Source of the DNA: Candidatus Gastranaerophilales bacterium
GTDB taxonomy: Bacteria; Cyanobacteriota; Vampirovibrionia; Gastranaerophilales; Gastranaerophilaceae
Reading direction: 5' to 3'
Length of the DNA: 64,000 nt
NCBI GenBank assembly: GCA_944325005.1
Contig: CALUYO010000008.1
Location: 19,900-83,899, forward strand
Both the position numbers and the translations under genes were made by a program. The notes beneath the pieces are model-generated. The model saw only the letters and a list, made by a program, of their open reading frames with translations. It was not told the origin of the DNA and ran no database searches. Position 1 is the first letter of the stretch. Every line of letters starts with the position of its first letter. Positions 53,779 through 62,966 of the stretch are shown piece after piece.

Positions 53779-54520
53779 ATGAAAAATTTGTATAATTTTA
53801 GTGTTCGGGGGGGAGCGTTTAGAGGCTCCTGTTAAAGGTATTGGCTATTTCTGCAAGCTATTCCCGCAGCTTCAAACAGCACGTTTTGGTTTTACACTTG
53901 CAGAGGTTCTTGTAACTCTCGGTATAATCGGAGTGGTTTCCGCAATGACAGTACCGACATTGATGCAAAACCATCAGCGTAAAACGTATGTAACACAATT
54001 ACATAAAGTGTATAATGAATTTTCCCAAGCATTAGTTCAATATCAGACTGATAGAAATGCCGTTAATTTAATAGAGGCCGGATTGAATTCTCAGGAGGCT
54101 TGTAATAATTTTATTGAAAAATATATGAAGGTAATAAATGCTTGTGATACTGCAAAGAGTCCCTGTTTTGCAGATACTTATAAGTATATAAATGGTGCTG
54201 TTTTAGATAATTATGATCCGGATCATGCATCATATGTACTTGCAAATGGTGCTGCTGTCCGGCTTAAATATGCCGTTAGAGAGAGTATACATTTATTTTA
54301 CATGGTTGATATAAATGGTAGTAAGGGGCCTAATGTTCAAGGACGCGATTTATTTTTCTTATTTGTCTATAACAATGGGTTAATTGATGATGATTCGACT
54401 GATGAGGTTAATAATGTTGCACCGTTAACAAAAGAAGCTAGGGAGTCAATTGACTGTGAATCCGAAACTGGAGGGTGTTTCGGCCGAATACTAAACGATA
54501 ACTGGGAAATGACTTACTAA
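53779..54520 (+). CDS. Prepilin-like protein D, leader out of frame at a G7AG tract
   Basis: ATG 53779 follows AAAGGAG at 5-nt spacing. Leader MKNLYNFSVR, then the tract GGGGGGGAG; as written the frame reads MKNLYNFSVRGGAFRGSC and stops. Removing one base (tract of 8) or adding two (11) gives ...GERLEAPVKGIGYFCKLFPQLQTARFG then FTLAEVLVTLGIIGVVSAMT with Gly(-1), Glu5. A GTG at 53801 opens the correct frame but has no RBS. The soluble domain has several Cys and ends RILNDNWEMTY. Soluble domain diverges from prepilin C after ~45 residues. Confidence 0.8.
53807..53815. repeat. Interrupted G tract (G7-A-G) in prepilin D leader
   Basis: Seven G then A and G, 9 nt in total where the other four loci have ten G. 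Flanks GTTC-G7AG-CGTTTAGAGGCTCC. The A could slow further slippage. Confidence 0.9.
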
Positions 54521-55158
54521 GCTTTAGTATCAACTTTTGAAATATGCTCTACTTCTTTTGCCTTTTTCTTTTCCAGGCCTAAAAATCTGAGTGCAGGGTG
54601 GATAAAGGCGTGGCTTACCTGCGGAGCAAGAATTGCCAGACCCAGTACCGAACCTATGATATTGCTCAATTCTACGGCACCTTTTACGTATGCAAATTTT
54701 TCGGGCTTTTCTTTTGCAAGTTCTGCCTGTAAAATTTCATCGTATTTATCTTTAATTTTTGTTTTATCAGTAAGGCGCTCTTTTTCCAGAGTTTTTAACC
54801 TGTTATTAACAGAAGGATTATCTGCCAGTTTTCTGTAGTGCATGTATGCCTTAACATCTTTAAAGTGTTCAAATCCTTCGGTATTCTTGAATAAAACGTT
54901 TTTAGCAAGCTTAAATCCGCCTTTTTTGAATACAGGCACAATCAACGCCATATACACACCAAGACATGTTGCCTGATAAAGAAATTCCTTAGCAGCAGCA
55001 TACTGTTTTGTATCGGAATCAATATCTTTGTCAATTAAAATAAATCCGGGGCGGCCAATAGACTTTAATGTTGTTTCTATTGCAACTGACTGGGTTGTAT
55101 TCTGTGCTATATTTGCAAGCTGTGAGCTTGTTACAAAACTTTTTACCGCTCCTATCAT
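54517..55158 (-). CDS. FTG-family-related membrane protein (213 aa)
   Basis: Contains the family loop SIGRPGFILIDKDIDSDTKQYAAAKEF and hydrophobic helices (YQATCLGVYMALIVPVF; GSVLGLAILAPQVSHAF), with a Lys/Glu C-terminus. It lacks an obvious FTG but matches the paralogue at 55155 in the R-P-x-F...D-K...T-K-x-Y pattern. Its ATG overlaps the upstream stop by 4 nt. Function unknown. Confidence 0.68.
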   Translation of the reverse strand: MIGAVKSFVTSSQLANIAQNTTQSVAIETTLKSIGRPGFILIDKDIDSDTKQYAAAKEFLYQATCLGVYMALIVPVFKKGGFKLAKNVLFKNTEGFEHFKDVKAYMHYRKLADNPSVNNRLKTLEKERLTDKTKIKDKYDEILQAELAKEKPEKFAYVKGAVELSNIIGSVLGLAILAPQVSHAFIHPALRFLGLEKKKAKEVEHISKVDTKA

Positions 55159-55697
55159 AAGCCACCTACCCTTAGCCCTGTTTGAGGTCTGCTTGTAAAT
55201 GTACTCATTCTGGGAAAAGTATTAAGTGCTGTAACAGGCGGAGTTAACTGTGCCGGCTTAATGACAGGGGATGGATCTGACGGTTTATTATTTTTCTCGT
55301 TGTCCTTTGGGGATTTTAATCCTATTTTATCCATAATCGGTTTTATTGCCACAGAACAGAGGGCAGGAATTACAAATAAAGCGGCAGTACATACTCCCAT
55401 AAACATAAGATTTTTTTCTGCTCTGCCGGCGAGTGCAGCATCACTGTTAAATATTTTTTTTGCAGATTTTCCTGCAATTTCGCCGCAAGCCCAGTATGCC
55501 GGAATTGCAATTACTTCGGTTAATCCTTCTCTTAATGCAGTGTATTTTTTCGTTTCGGGATTTTCTGTTTTGTCCATCATTGTAAAGGCGGGACGACAAA
55601 TCCCTTTAACTGCCGCAATTGCCATTACGACATATGTCGGTTTATTATTTTCGCCCAGTGATTTACAGGTCTTTTTTATTATATCTGTTATTGCCAT
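55155..55697 (-). CDS. FTG-family-related membrane protein (180 aa)
   Basis: Start placed at ATG 55697 (MAITDIIKKTCKSLGENNKP); a longer frame to 55790 begins at TTG with no RBS. Shares GICRPAFTMMDKTENPETKK with its neighbour's loop, and hydrophobic helices (VIAIPAYWACGEIAG; FMGVCTAALFVIPALCSVAI). The C-terminus is Pro-rich. First of a two-gene operon. Unknown function. Confidence 0.65.
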   Translation of the reverse strand: MAITDIIKKTCKSLGENNKPTYVVMAIAAVKGICRPAFTMMDKTENPETKKYTALREGLTEVIAIPAYWACGEIAGKSAKKIFNSDAALAGRAEKNLMFMGVCTAALFVIPALCSVAIKPIMDKIGLKSPKDNEKNNKPSDPSPVIKPAQLTPPVTALNTFPRMSTFTSRPQTGLRVGGL

Positions 55698-55839
55698 TGC
55701 TATTTCCAAGCCGTATAAAATGTGTAAATATTTTTTTTTGCTAGTTTTATTAACATATGTTATAATATTACGAAGAAATTTTTTAAGCAAATGAACTTTT
55801 TTTTTAAATCATCGTTATATAAGTATAGAGGTTAAAAAA

Positions 55840-56184
55840 ATGACAGGCAAATGTACTAAATATGAAGCATTATATACTTTCGGTAACGATGAAACATTAA
55901 GACAGCATGTTGAATCTTGTAAAGACTGTCGCGAAGAACAGGAAATTATGGATAAAGTTTCAAATTTGCTGGAAGAGGTAAAGCCGTATTACAGAGCAAA
56001 ACGTATTAGGACCGCAAAATTGAAAATGGCTTGTGCGGTATTTGCGATTTTAATCAGCGGAACCGCTCTTGGTATTGTAAATTTTAATACTGATATTTCT
56101 GATATTATAAAATACGGTACTACCTTGAGTGCGGAAGACTATGGTTTTCCGGTTGATTCGTACGGGTTATTAATGGTGGAATAG
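55840..56184 (+). CDS. Putative anti-sigma factor with zinc-finger-type motif
   Basis: 114 aa. An N-terminal His-x3-Cys-x2-Cys (RQHVESCKDCREEQEIM, zf-HC2-like), then a single transmembrane segment (LKMACAVFAILISGTALGIV) and a short extracytoplasmic tail. The architecture is that of ECF anti-sigma factors and the ECF gene lies 6 nt downstream. Unusually, the anti-sigma precedes the sigma factor. Confidence 0.78.
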   Translation: MTGKCTKYEALYTFGNDETLRQHVESCKDCREEQEIMDKVSNLLEEVKPYYRAKRIRTAKLKMACAVFAILISGTALGIVNFNTDISDIIKYGTTLSAEDYGFPVDSYGLLMVE

Positions 56185-56190
56185 CAGGTA

Positions 56191-56688
56191 ATGGATTTCA
56201 AAGAGCTTATAAAAAGCAATCAAAATAATGTAAGAAGTATAATAAAGCTGATTACAAAAGAAACAAATGAAGATCTGGAGCAGGAAGTGTATGTAAAAGT
56301 TTGGAAAAATGCTGACAAATACACTGAACAAGGCTCGTTTAAGAGCTGGATAAATACGATTGCAAAAAATGTATCAAAAGATTATTTAAAATCAGTGCAA
56401 AAGCGCAATCGTGATAATTTGACAAATGATGATGAAATTTTAAATACTGTTAAAGATAAAAAATTTACACCTGAGTTGAGGTTAATTTCAAACGACAGAC
56501 AAAAACGGATTACTCGGGCTGTAAATTCTCTAAAACCAAAATTCAAAGAAGTTATAATGTTATGTGAAATATACGGGTATTCTTATGAAGATGCCGCATA
56601 CAAGATAAAATGTCCGGTAGGGACTATAAAATCAAGGTTGTACAACGCAAAAAAAGAACTGGCACTTATGCTTAAAGATTTATTGTAA
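56191..56688 (+). CDS. ECF-type sigma-70 family factor
   Basis: 165 aa. Region 2 (~20-80; NEDLEQEVYVKVWKNADKYT, GSFKSWINTIAKNVSKDYLK) and region 4 (~105-160; LKPKFKEVIMLCEIYGYSYE, IKCPVGTIKSRLYNAKKELA). No regions 1 or 3. Held by the anti-sigma factor upstream and likely to control the envelope-stress protein downstream. Confidence 0.92.
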   Translation: MDFKELIKSNQNNVRSIIKLITKETNEDLEQEVYVKVWKNADKYTEQGSFKSWINTIAKNVSKDYLKSVQKRNRDNLTNDDEILNTVKDKKFTPELRLISNDRQKRITRAVNSLKPKFKEVIMLCEIYGYSYEDAAYKIKCPVGTIKSRLYNAKKELALMLKDLL

Positions 56689-56710
56689 AAAAAGAAAGGA
56701 TTAAAAAGTT

Positions 56711-57316
56711 ATGTTGAAAAAAAGTTTAATTATGGCTAGTGTATTAGTATTTGCAGGCGCTGCTATGTGCTATGCTGATGAAGCTGCTGTTCAGACAACT
56801 ACCGCAGCAGAAACTCCTGCTGTTGAAGCACCCGCAGCTCCGGATTTCAAAAAACCTCCTAAAAGTCCTGAGTTCAGAAAACGTCAGGAAGCTTTCGAAA
56901 ACCGTTTGAAACTTACAGATGAGCAAAAAGCTCAAGCAAAAGAATTACGTCAAAAAAGCTTTGAACAAATGAAACCGATTATGGAAAAATTAAAAGAAAA
57001 ACGTCAGGAAGTAGAGGCAGTTAAACGTTCAAGAATGGCTGTTGAAATGCAGCAGGAAAAACTTGCGGAATTGCATAAAGAGATCAAAGCATTAAAGCGT
57101 GCCGCTCATGAACTTCGTATGCAAAATATGAAAGATTTTGAAGCAATACTGACTAAAAAACAACTTAAAGAATTGAAAAAAATGAAAGAAGAAGGACGTA
57201 AAAATTTCGAAAAAAATCATAAAAAAGGTGGACATCATGAATTTGGTCCCCGTCCTGGTTTCGGCCCCGGACCGGAAGGACCTGCGCCTGAACCATCTGC
57301 TCCTGAAGCTGAGTAG
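56711..57316 (+). CDS. Exported Spy/CpxP-like envelope protein
   Basis: 201 aa. A signal peptide (LIMASVLVFAGAAMCYADE) is followed by a Pro/Ala-rich linker, then a long amphipathic helical region (~50-175) with the LTxxQ-like KLTDEQKAQAKELR and ILTKKQLKELKKMK, as in periplasmic Spy/CpxP chaperones. The tail is His/Pro/Gly-rich. Third gene of the operon, so a candidate output of the ECF system (inference). Preceded by AAAGGATTAAAAAG. Confidence 0.82.
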   Translation: MLKKSLIMASVLVFAGAAMCYADEAAVQTTTAAETPAVEAPAAPDFKKPPKSPEFRKRQEAFENRLKLTDEQKAQAKELRQKSFEQMKPIMEKLKEKRQEVEAVKRSRMAVEMQQEKLAELHKEIKALKRAAHELRMQNMKDFEAILTKKQLKELKKMKEEGRKNFEKNHKKGGHHEFGPRPGFGPGPEGPAPEPSAPEAE

Positions 57317-57344
57317 TATTTTTGCATAATCTATTATATAAAGC

Positions 57345-57373
57345 AAAAGGGTTGATTTTTTATCAACCCTTTT
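57345..57373 (+). terminator. Terminator after the Spy-like gene
   Basis: AAAAGGGTTGA / TCAACCCTTTT, 11-bp stem with a T-rich tail. Confidence 0.85.
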
Positions 57374-57403
57374 ATATTATTTATACACAAGGATTAAGTT
57401 AAT

Positions 57404-58324
57404 ATGAAGATAGCAGAAAATGTTTTAAGGTTAATCGGTAATACTCCGCTTGTAAAAATAAATAAATTAAATGAGGATGGATTGGCAACCGTTGCAGCAA
57501 AGCTGGAAAGTTTTAATCCTGCAGGATCTATCAAAGATCGTCCGGCTCTAAATATGATAGAAGAAGCTGAACGTAACGGACTTTTAACGCCTGGTGCGGT
57601 GGTTATCGAACCTACAAGCGGGAATACAGGTATTGGACTTGCGATGGTATGCGCAGTAAAAGGCTATAAAATGATTTTAACTATGCCGGAAACAATGAGT
57701 CTTGAGAGAAGAAAATTATTGCAGGCTTTTGGAGCCGAACTTGTTTTGACAGACGGAGATAAAGGAATGACCGGTGCTGTTGATAAGGCTATGGAACTTA
57801 GAGAACAGATACCGGATTCATTTATTCCTATGCAGTTTAATAATCCGGCTAATCCAGAAATTCATGAAAAGACAACTGCTGAAGAAATTTGGAATGATAC
57901 TGACGGTAAGGTCGATATAGTTATTGCCGGGGTTGGGACAGGAGGAACAATTTCAGGAGTAGCAAAAAGATTAAAAGAAAAAAATTCCGCAATACAAACG
58001 GTGGCTGTAGAACCATTCAGATCTCAGGTTCTGATTGGTAAGCCTGCCGGACCTCATGATATTCAGGGGATTGGTGCAAATTTTGTTCCCAGAAATTTTA
58101 ACAGAGAAGTTGTTGATATAATTTATCCTGTCGGGGATATTGATGCTGTTGAAACAGCTAGAAAACTTGCAACCGATGAGGGAATTTTATGCGGAATTTC
58201 ATCGGGCGCTGCAATGTTTGCGGCTTTAGAATTTTCTAAAATGCCTGATAATGAAGGAAAATTGATTGTAGTAATTCTGCCAGATACAGGAGAAAGATAT
58301 TTATCAAGCGTACTGTTTGATTAA
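57404..58324 (+). CDS. cysK: Cysteine synthase CysK
   Basis: 306 aa PLP enzyme making L-cysteine from O-acetylserine and sulfide. Seen: [12 protein letters not shown]-binding Lys in [19 protein letters not shown] (~44), [22 protein letters not shown] and [10 protein letters not shown]. Its start follows the terminator of the previous operon with AAGGATTAAGTTA as RBS. A sulfur-assimilation route is not otherwise visible in the window. Confidence 0.96.
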   Translation: MKIAENVLRLIGNTPLVKINKLNEDGLATVAAKLESFNPAGSIKDRPALNMIEEAERNGLLTPGAVVIEPTSGNTGIGLAMVCAVKGYKMILTMPETMSLERRKLLQAFGAELVLTDGDKGMTGAVDKAMELREQIPDSFIPMQFNNPANPEIHEKTTAEEIWNDTDGKVDIVIAGVGTGGTISGVAKRLKEKNSAIQTVAVEPFRSQVLIGKPAGPHDIQGIGANFVPRNFNREVVDIIYPVGDIDAVETARKLATDEGILCGISSGAAMFAALEFSKMPDNEGKLIVVILPDTGERYLSSVLFD

Positions 58325-58416
58325 GTTTTGTAACAGTTCATAAAATTTATTAAACTTTTTTATTATCAATTCCGATATTCTACTCTGTGAAGTAAAAATG
58401 TAGGAGAATATTTACT

Positions 58417-59289
58417 ATGGCAGAAATATCAAATATCGGTCCCGGTAATGATAACAACTTTAATGGTACAAACAGTAGTGCTCGCAGAGATTCCACAGAA
58501 AAACGTACGAGCGCTTTTGACGATTATAAAAATTTTCAACAGAAAAAACTTAAAGAATATCAAAACTTTAGGGATAAAAAACTTAAGGAATACGAAAATT
58601 TCAAAAATCAAAAATTAAAAGAATATGAAGAACACAAAAATTCTGTATTAAATAATGATAGTTCAAATTTAATCGGGGCGGACAAAGCTGAGGATGATAA
58701 GGGAGCTCAGATACCACAAAAAATTGAATATCCCAAAATGGACAAACCTGATACTCCGCCGGTTAAAATTCAAGAACAGGATACTGCAGATGAACCGGCA
58801 AATGTAAAAAATCCTGATAATAATCAAAAGATACCCGATAAAACTGTATCCAAAAATAAGCAGCAAATACCTTTTTCGACAGTAGAACGTGAAGGTGTAA
58901 TTGGTAAATATAAAATTACAGCAGGTGAAAATGGCGATGGATTTTTGCTTGCTACAGAAATGAATGTATTTGGTGGTGGCGAGGCTTCCAAATTCTTTAA
59001 GCCCGGAGGTTTTTTTGATGATAAAATTAAATATGATGAAGGTACAAAACAATACTCATTCAGAGGTATTAAAGCAAATAGCAGATTTATGCTCCAAATG
59101 ACTATGCAAAATGTATCTACAAATTTATCAATACACAATGCTATATACAATGACCTTATGAGTAAGAAGAGCAGTGGGCTTGAACTAACAAAACCAGAGC
59201 AAAATTTTGTAGAATATTATCTTAAAAATCTTGAGCATTACGGCTTGGGTGTGGATGCTAACGGCAATATTATTGATAAAACAGAATAA
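58417..59289 (+). CDS. Unknown protein with N-terminal K/E/Y repeat
   Basis: 290 aa. Residues ~36-72 are four imperfect repeats of about 11 residues (YKNFQQKKLKE, YQNFRDKKLKE, YENFKNQKLKE, YEEHKN), likely a charged helix. Then a Pro/Asp/Glu-rich linker and a C-terminal compact domain (~150-290; KYKITAGENGDGFLLATEMN, YSFRGIKANSRFMLQM). No signal peptide or membrane segment. The DNA carries the same repeat (58530-58640). Lineage-specific, not recognised. Confidence 0.68.
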   Translation: MAEISNIGPGNDNNFNGTNSSARRDSTEKRTSAFDDYKNFQQKKLKEYQNFRDKKLKEYENFKNQKLKEYEEHKNSVLNNDSSNLIGADKAEDDKGAQIPQKIEYPKMDKPDTPPVKIQEQDTADEPANVKNPDNNQKIPDKTVSKNKQQIPFSTVEREGVIGKYKITAGENGDGFLLATEMNVFGGGEASKFFKPGGFFDDKIKYDEGTKQYSFRGIKANSRFMLQMTMQNVSTNLSIHNAIYNDLMSKKSSGLELTKPEQNFVEYYLKNLEHYGLGVDANGNIIDKTE

Positions 59290-59301
59290 CTTAAATTTCA
59301 C

Positions 59302-59336
59302 TAAAAAAATACCTGCTGAAAGCAGGTATTTTTTTA
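59302..59336 (+). terminator. Terminator after the K/E/Y-repeat gene
   Basis: TAAAAAAATACCTGCT / AGCAGGTATTTTTTTA, 16-bp stem. Confidence 0.9.
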
Positions 59337-59449
59337 GTCATAGTATGTTACAAATATTTAACAAAAGTATCTATATTGAAAATAATTAAAGCAAAATGTT
59401 TTTATATATATAATATATACTAAACTTAAGAGGAGGAACTATTCAATTC

Positions 59450-60769
59450 ATGGTTGACGGTATTAATAAGGTCTTTGAGAGCGGTCAAAAAATAGAATTA
59501 AAAAACAGAGGTGCAAATTCCTCAGGAATTACCTTTGAGTTAAAATCTGTTTTTGACGATCTTGCTAAAAAAGGTTTAATCAAGGATAAAGATGGTAAGG
59601 GGCTTACCAAAAAAGATGCCATGAATCTCTATAATATGCTTAATAAAATTCATCAGCAGACAAATCGGGCAACAAATTATTCAAGTATGCAGGCCGGGCA
59701 ATCTTTTGATTATAGTGCAGAAGAGATGAAGGCATTAGCACAGGCTGCTGGTTATGAGATTACGGACTCTAATTCAGGGCAAACTGATGAACCTATTGAT
59801 GGCGGTGCACTTCCTGAAGTAGTGGTTACGGCACAAGCTCCCGGAAGAAAAAACATAGCCCCCCCGCCTACAGAACTTGACAAAATTGAATTACCGGAAG
59901 GTGTTGTTCAAAATTCTGCTAAGGATATGGTAGATAAGCTTGGCGGAAAAATTATTCAGCGTGAAGTTAACGGAGAAAAACAGGATATTGCTGTTGTAAA
60001 TATTGACGGTCAAAAAGTTCGCAGAGCTATAAATGAAGATGGTACACTCGGAGAACCAATAGCGGCAACAAAGAGTTTTGGTAAAAACGAATATATTTCC
60101 GGTGATTTTCCTCCTGAAACGAAGATTTTAGAGCGCGAAGTTAACGGGCAAAAACAACAGATAGGAATATTTGAAGATGAAAATGGTAATAAAGTAAGAA
60201 AACTCGTTGTTGTTGATGAAGAGACCGGAAAAACAACGTTGGGTGAAAATCTAGTAACTGTTTCAACTATGGGTAAAAACAAATATGTAACTGAAAGTAA
60301 GTTTAATTCGGAAATAAAAGCATTACTCGGGCTTGGCGAAAATGATGACATACCTGCTGGTTTAAAAGCAGAATACGTTACAATAGGAGGTGAAACTTCT
60401 ATGGTTTTTAAAAAAGATGGCAAAGTTCTGGATAATGCTCAGATTAGGGCATGTATAGATAAGTATAAGGATAATGAAGAGGCAGAGCTTTCTGATGTTG
60501 CAGATAATGTGATAAATAGCAGTGAAAATCCATCTTACACTGTGAAAAATTCTACAAATCAATATTTTCCCGGTGACATTCGAAGTTTATCAGAAAAAGA
60601 TCAAATCAATTTCAAAATTTCTGCTTTAAAATCAGGTAAACTAGGTTTGACACAATTGGGCAATAAACTTGTTGCTTTTGAAAATGGGACATTTGTAACT
60701 TATGATAAAGGTAAAACTAACAGACAGGAAGTTTCTGAAAGAGAGTTAAGAAAGCTGATTCAAGAATAA
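59450..60769 (+). CDS. Unknown large protein with EF-hand-like motif and repeated domain
   Basis: 439 aa. The N-terminus carries IKDKDGKGLTKKDAMNLYNM, an EF-hand-like loop. A GGALPEVVVTAQAPG linker follows. Two similar blocks (QREVNGEKQDIAVVNIDGQK; EREVNGQKQQIGIFEDENGN) suggest an internal duplication. A run of seven C (59859-59865, encoding APPP) lies in the linker. Strong RBS AGGAGGAAC. No signal peptide. Lineage-restricted, function unknown. Confidence 0.72.
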   Translation: MVDGINKVFESGQKIELKNRGANSSGITFELKSVFDDLAKKGLIKDKDGKGLTKKDAMNLYNMLNKIHQQTNRATNYSSMQAGQSFDYSAEEMKALAQAAGYEITDSNSGQTDEPIDGGALPEVVVTAQAPGRKNIAPPPTELDKIELPEGVVQNSAKDMVDKLGGKIIQREVNGEKQDIAVVNIDGQKVRRAINEDGTLGEPIAATKSFGKNEYISGDFPPETKILEREVNGQKQQIGIFEDENGNKVRKLVVVDEETGKTTLGENLVTVSTMGKNKYVTESKFNSEIKALLGLGENDDIPAGLKAEYVTIGGETSMVFKKDGKVLDNAQIRACIDKYKDNEEAELSDVADNVINSSENPSYTVKNSTNQYFPGDIRSLSEKDQINFKISALKSGKLGLTQLGNKLVAFENGTFVTYDKGKTNRQEVSERELRKLIQE

Positions 60770-60812
60770 AAAAAAACAGGTATTGATAATAAATCAGTAC
60801 CTGTTTTTTTTT
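60769..60812. terminator. Bidirectional terminator between the 439-aa gene and groEL
   Basis: AAAAAACAGGTA / TACCTGTTTTTT-type stem with long A and T runs, serving both convergent genes. Confidence 0.85.
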
Positions 60813-60832
60813 ATTTATGTATGATCTGTGAA

Positions 60833-62479
<1,647 letters not shown>

Positions 62480-62497
62480 CTATTTCTCCTATATAAA

Positions 62498-62782
62498 TTA
62501 TTCAATAATTGCTAATGCGTCTTTTACCGATAGAATTTTGTATTCAGTACCGTCCATTTTAATATCTGTGCCGGCATATTTTGCATAAAGAACAATATCG
62601 CCTGTTTTAACATCCATAGGTTCTCTTTCCCCTTTGTCATTAATTTTTCCTGCTCCTACTGCAACAACTTCACCTTTTTGAGGTTTTTCTTTTGCGCTGT
62701 CAGGAATAAAAATTCCGCCTGATGTTTGTTCGGTATCTTCAATAACTTTAATAACAATTCTGTCGCCTAATGGTTTTAACAT
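62498..62782 (-). CDS. groES: Co-chaperonin GroES
   Basis: 94 aa. Seen: [20 protein letters not shown], the mobile loop [43 protein letters not shown] precedes the start. No CIRCE element (TTAGCACTC-N9-GAGTGCTAA) is present upstream; a different palindrome is (62852-62865). Confidence 0.98.
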   Translation of the reverse strand: MLKPLGDRIVIKVIEDTEQTSGGIFIPDSAKEKPQKGEVVAVGAGKINDKGEREPMDVKTGDIVLYAKYAGTDIKMDGTEYKILSVKDALAIIE

Positions 62783-62851
62783 AATATTCTCTCCTTTTCT
62801 CCTAATTCAAGTCTACATTATATTTATATAACGAATTTATAAAAATTTTAA

Positions 62852-62865
62852 TTTCCTTAAGGAAA
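62852..62865. promoter_or_regulatory. 14-bp perfect palindrome between groES and prepilin E
   Basis: TTTCCTTAAGGAAA at 62852-62865, about 70 bp upstream of the groES ATG and 100 bp before prepilin E, divergent genes. Candidate operator, possibly for heat-shock control in place of CIRCE, or for the prepilin. Confidence 0.45.
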
Positions 62866-62905
62866 AATTAATTTTTTATTTAAAATCTTAATTTTTTATA
62901 TTTAC

Positions 62906-62934
62906 TTGAAAAAAGTAATAAATTAATATATAAT
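62906..62934 (+). promoter_or_regulatory. Sigma-70 promoter of prepilin E
   Basis: TTGAAA (62906-62911), 17-nt spacer, TATAAT (62929-62934). GGAG and ATG 62967 follow. Same boxes and spacing as prepilins A and C. Confidence 0.72.
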
Positions 62935-62966
62935 TAATACTGTAGTATAATTATGGAGCATAAAAA

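Noticed and set aside
62783..62966. CIRCE element before groES
   Set aside because: Searched for TTAGCACTC-N9-GAGTGCTAA; not present.
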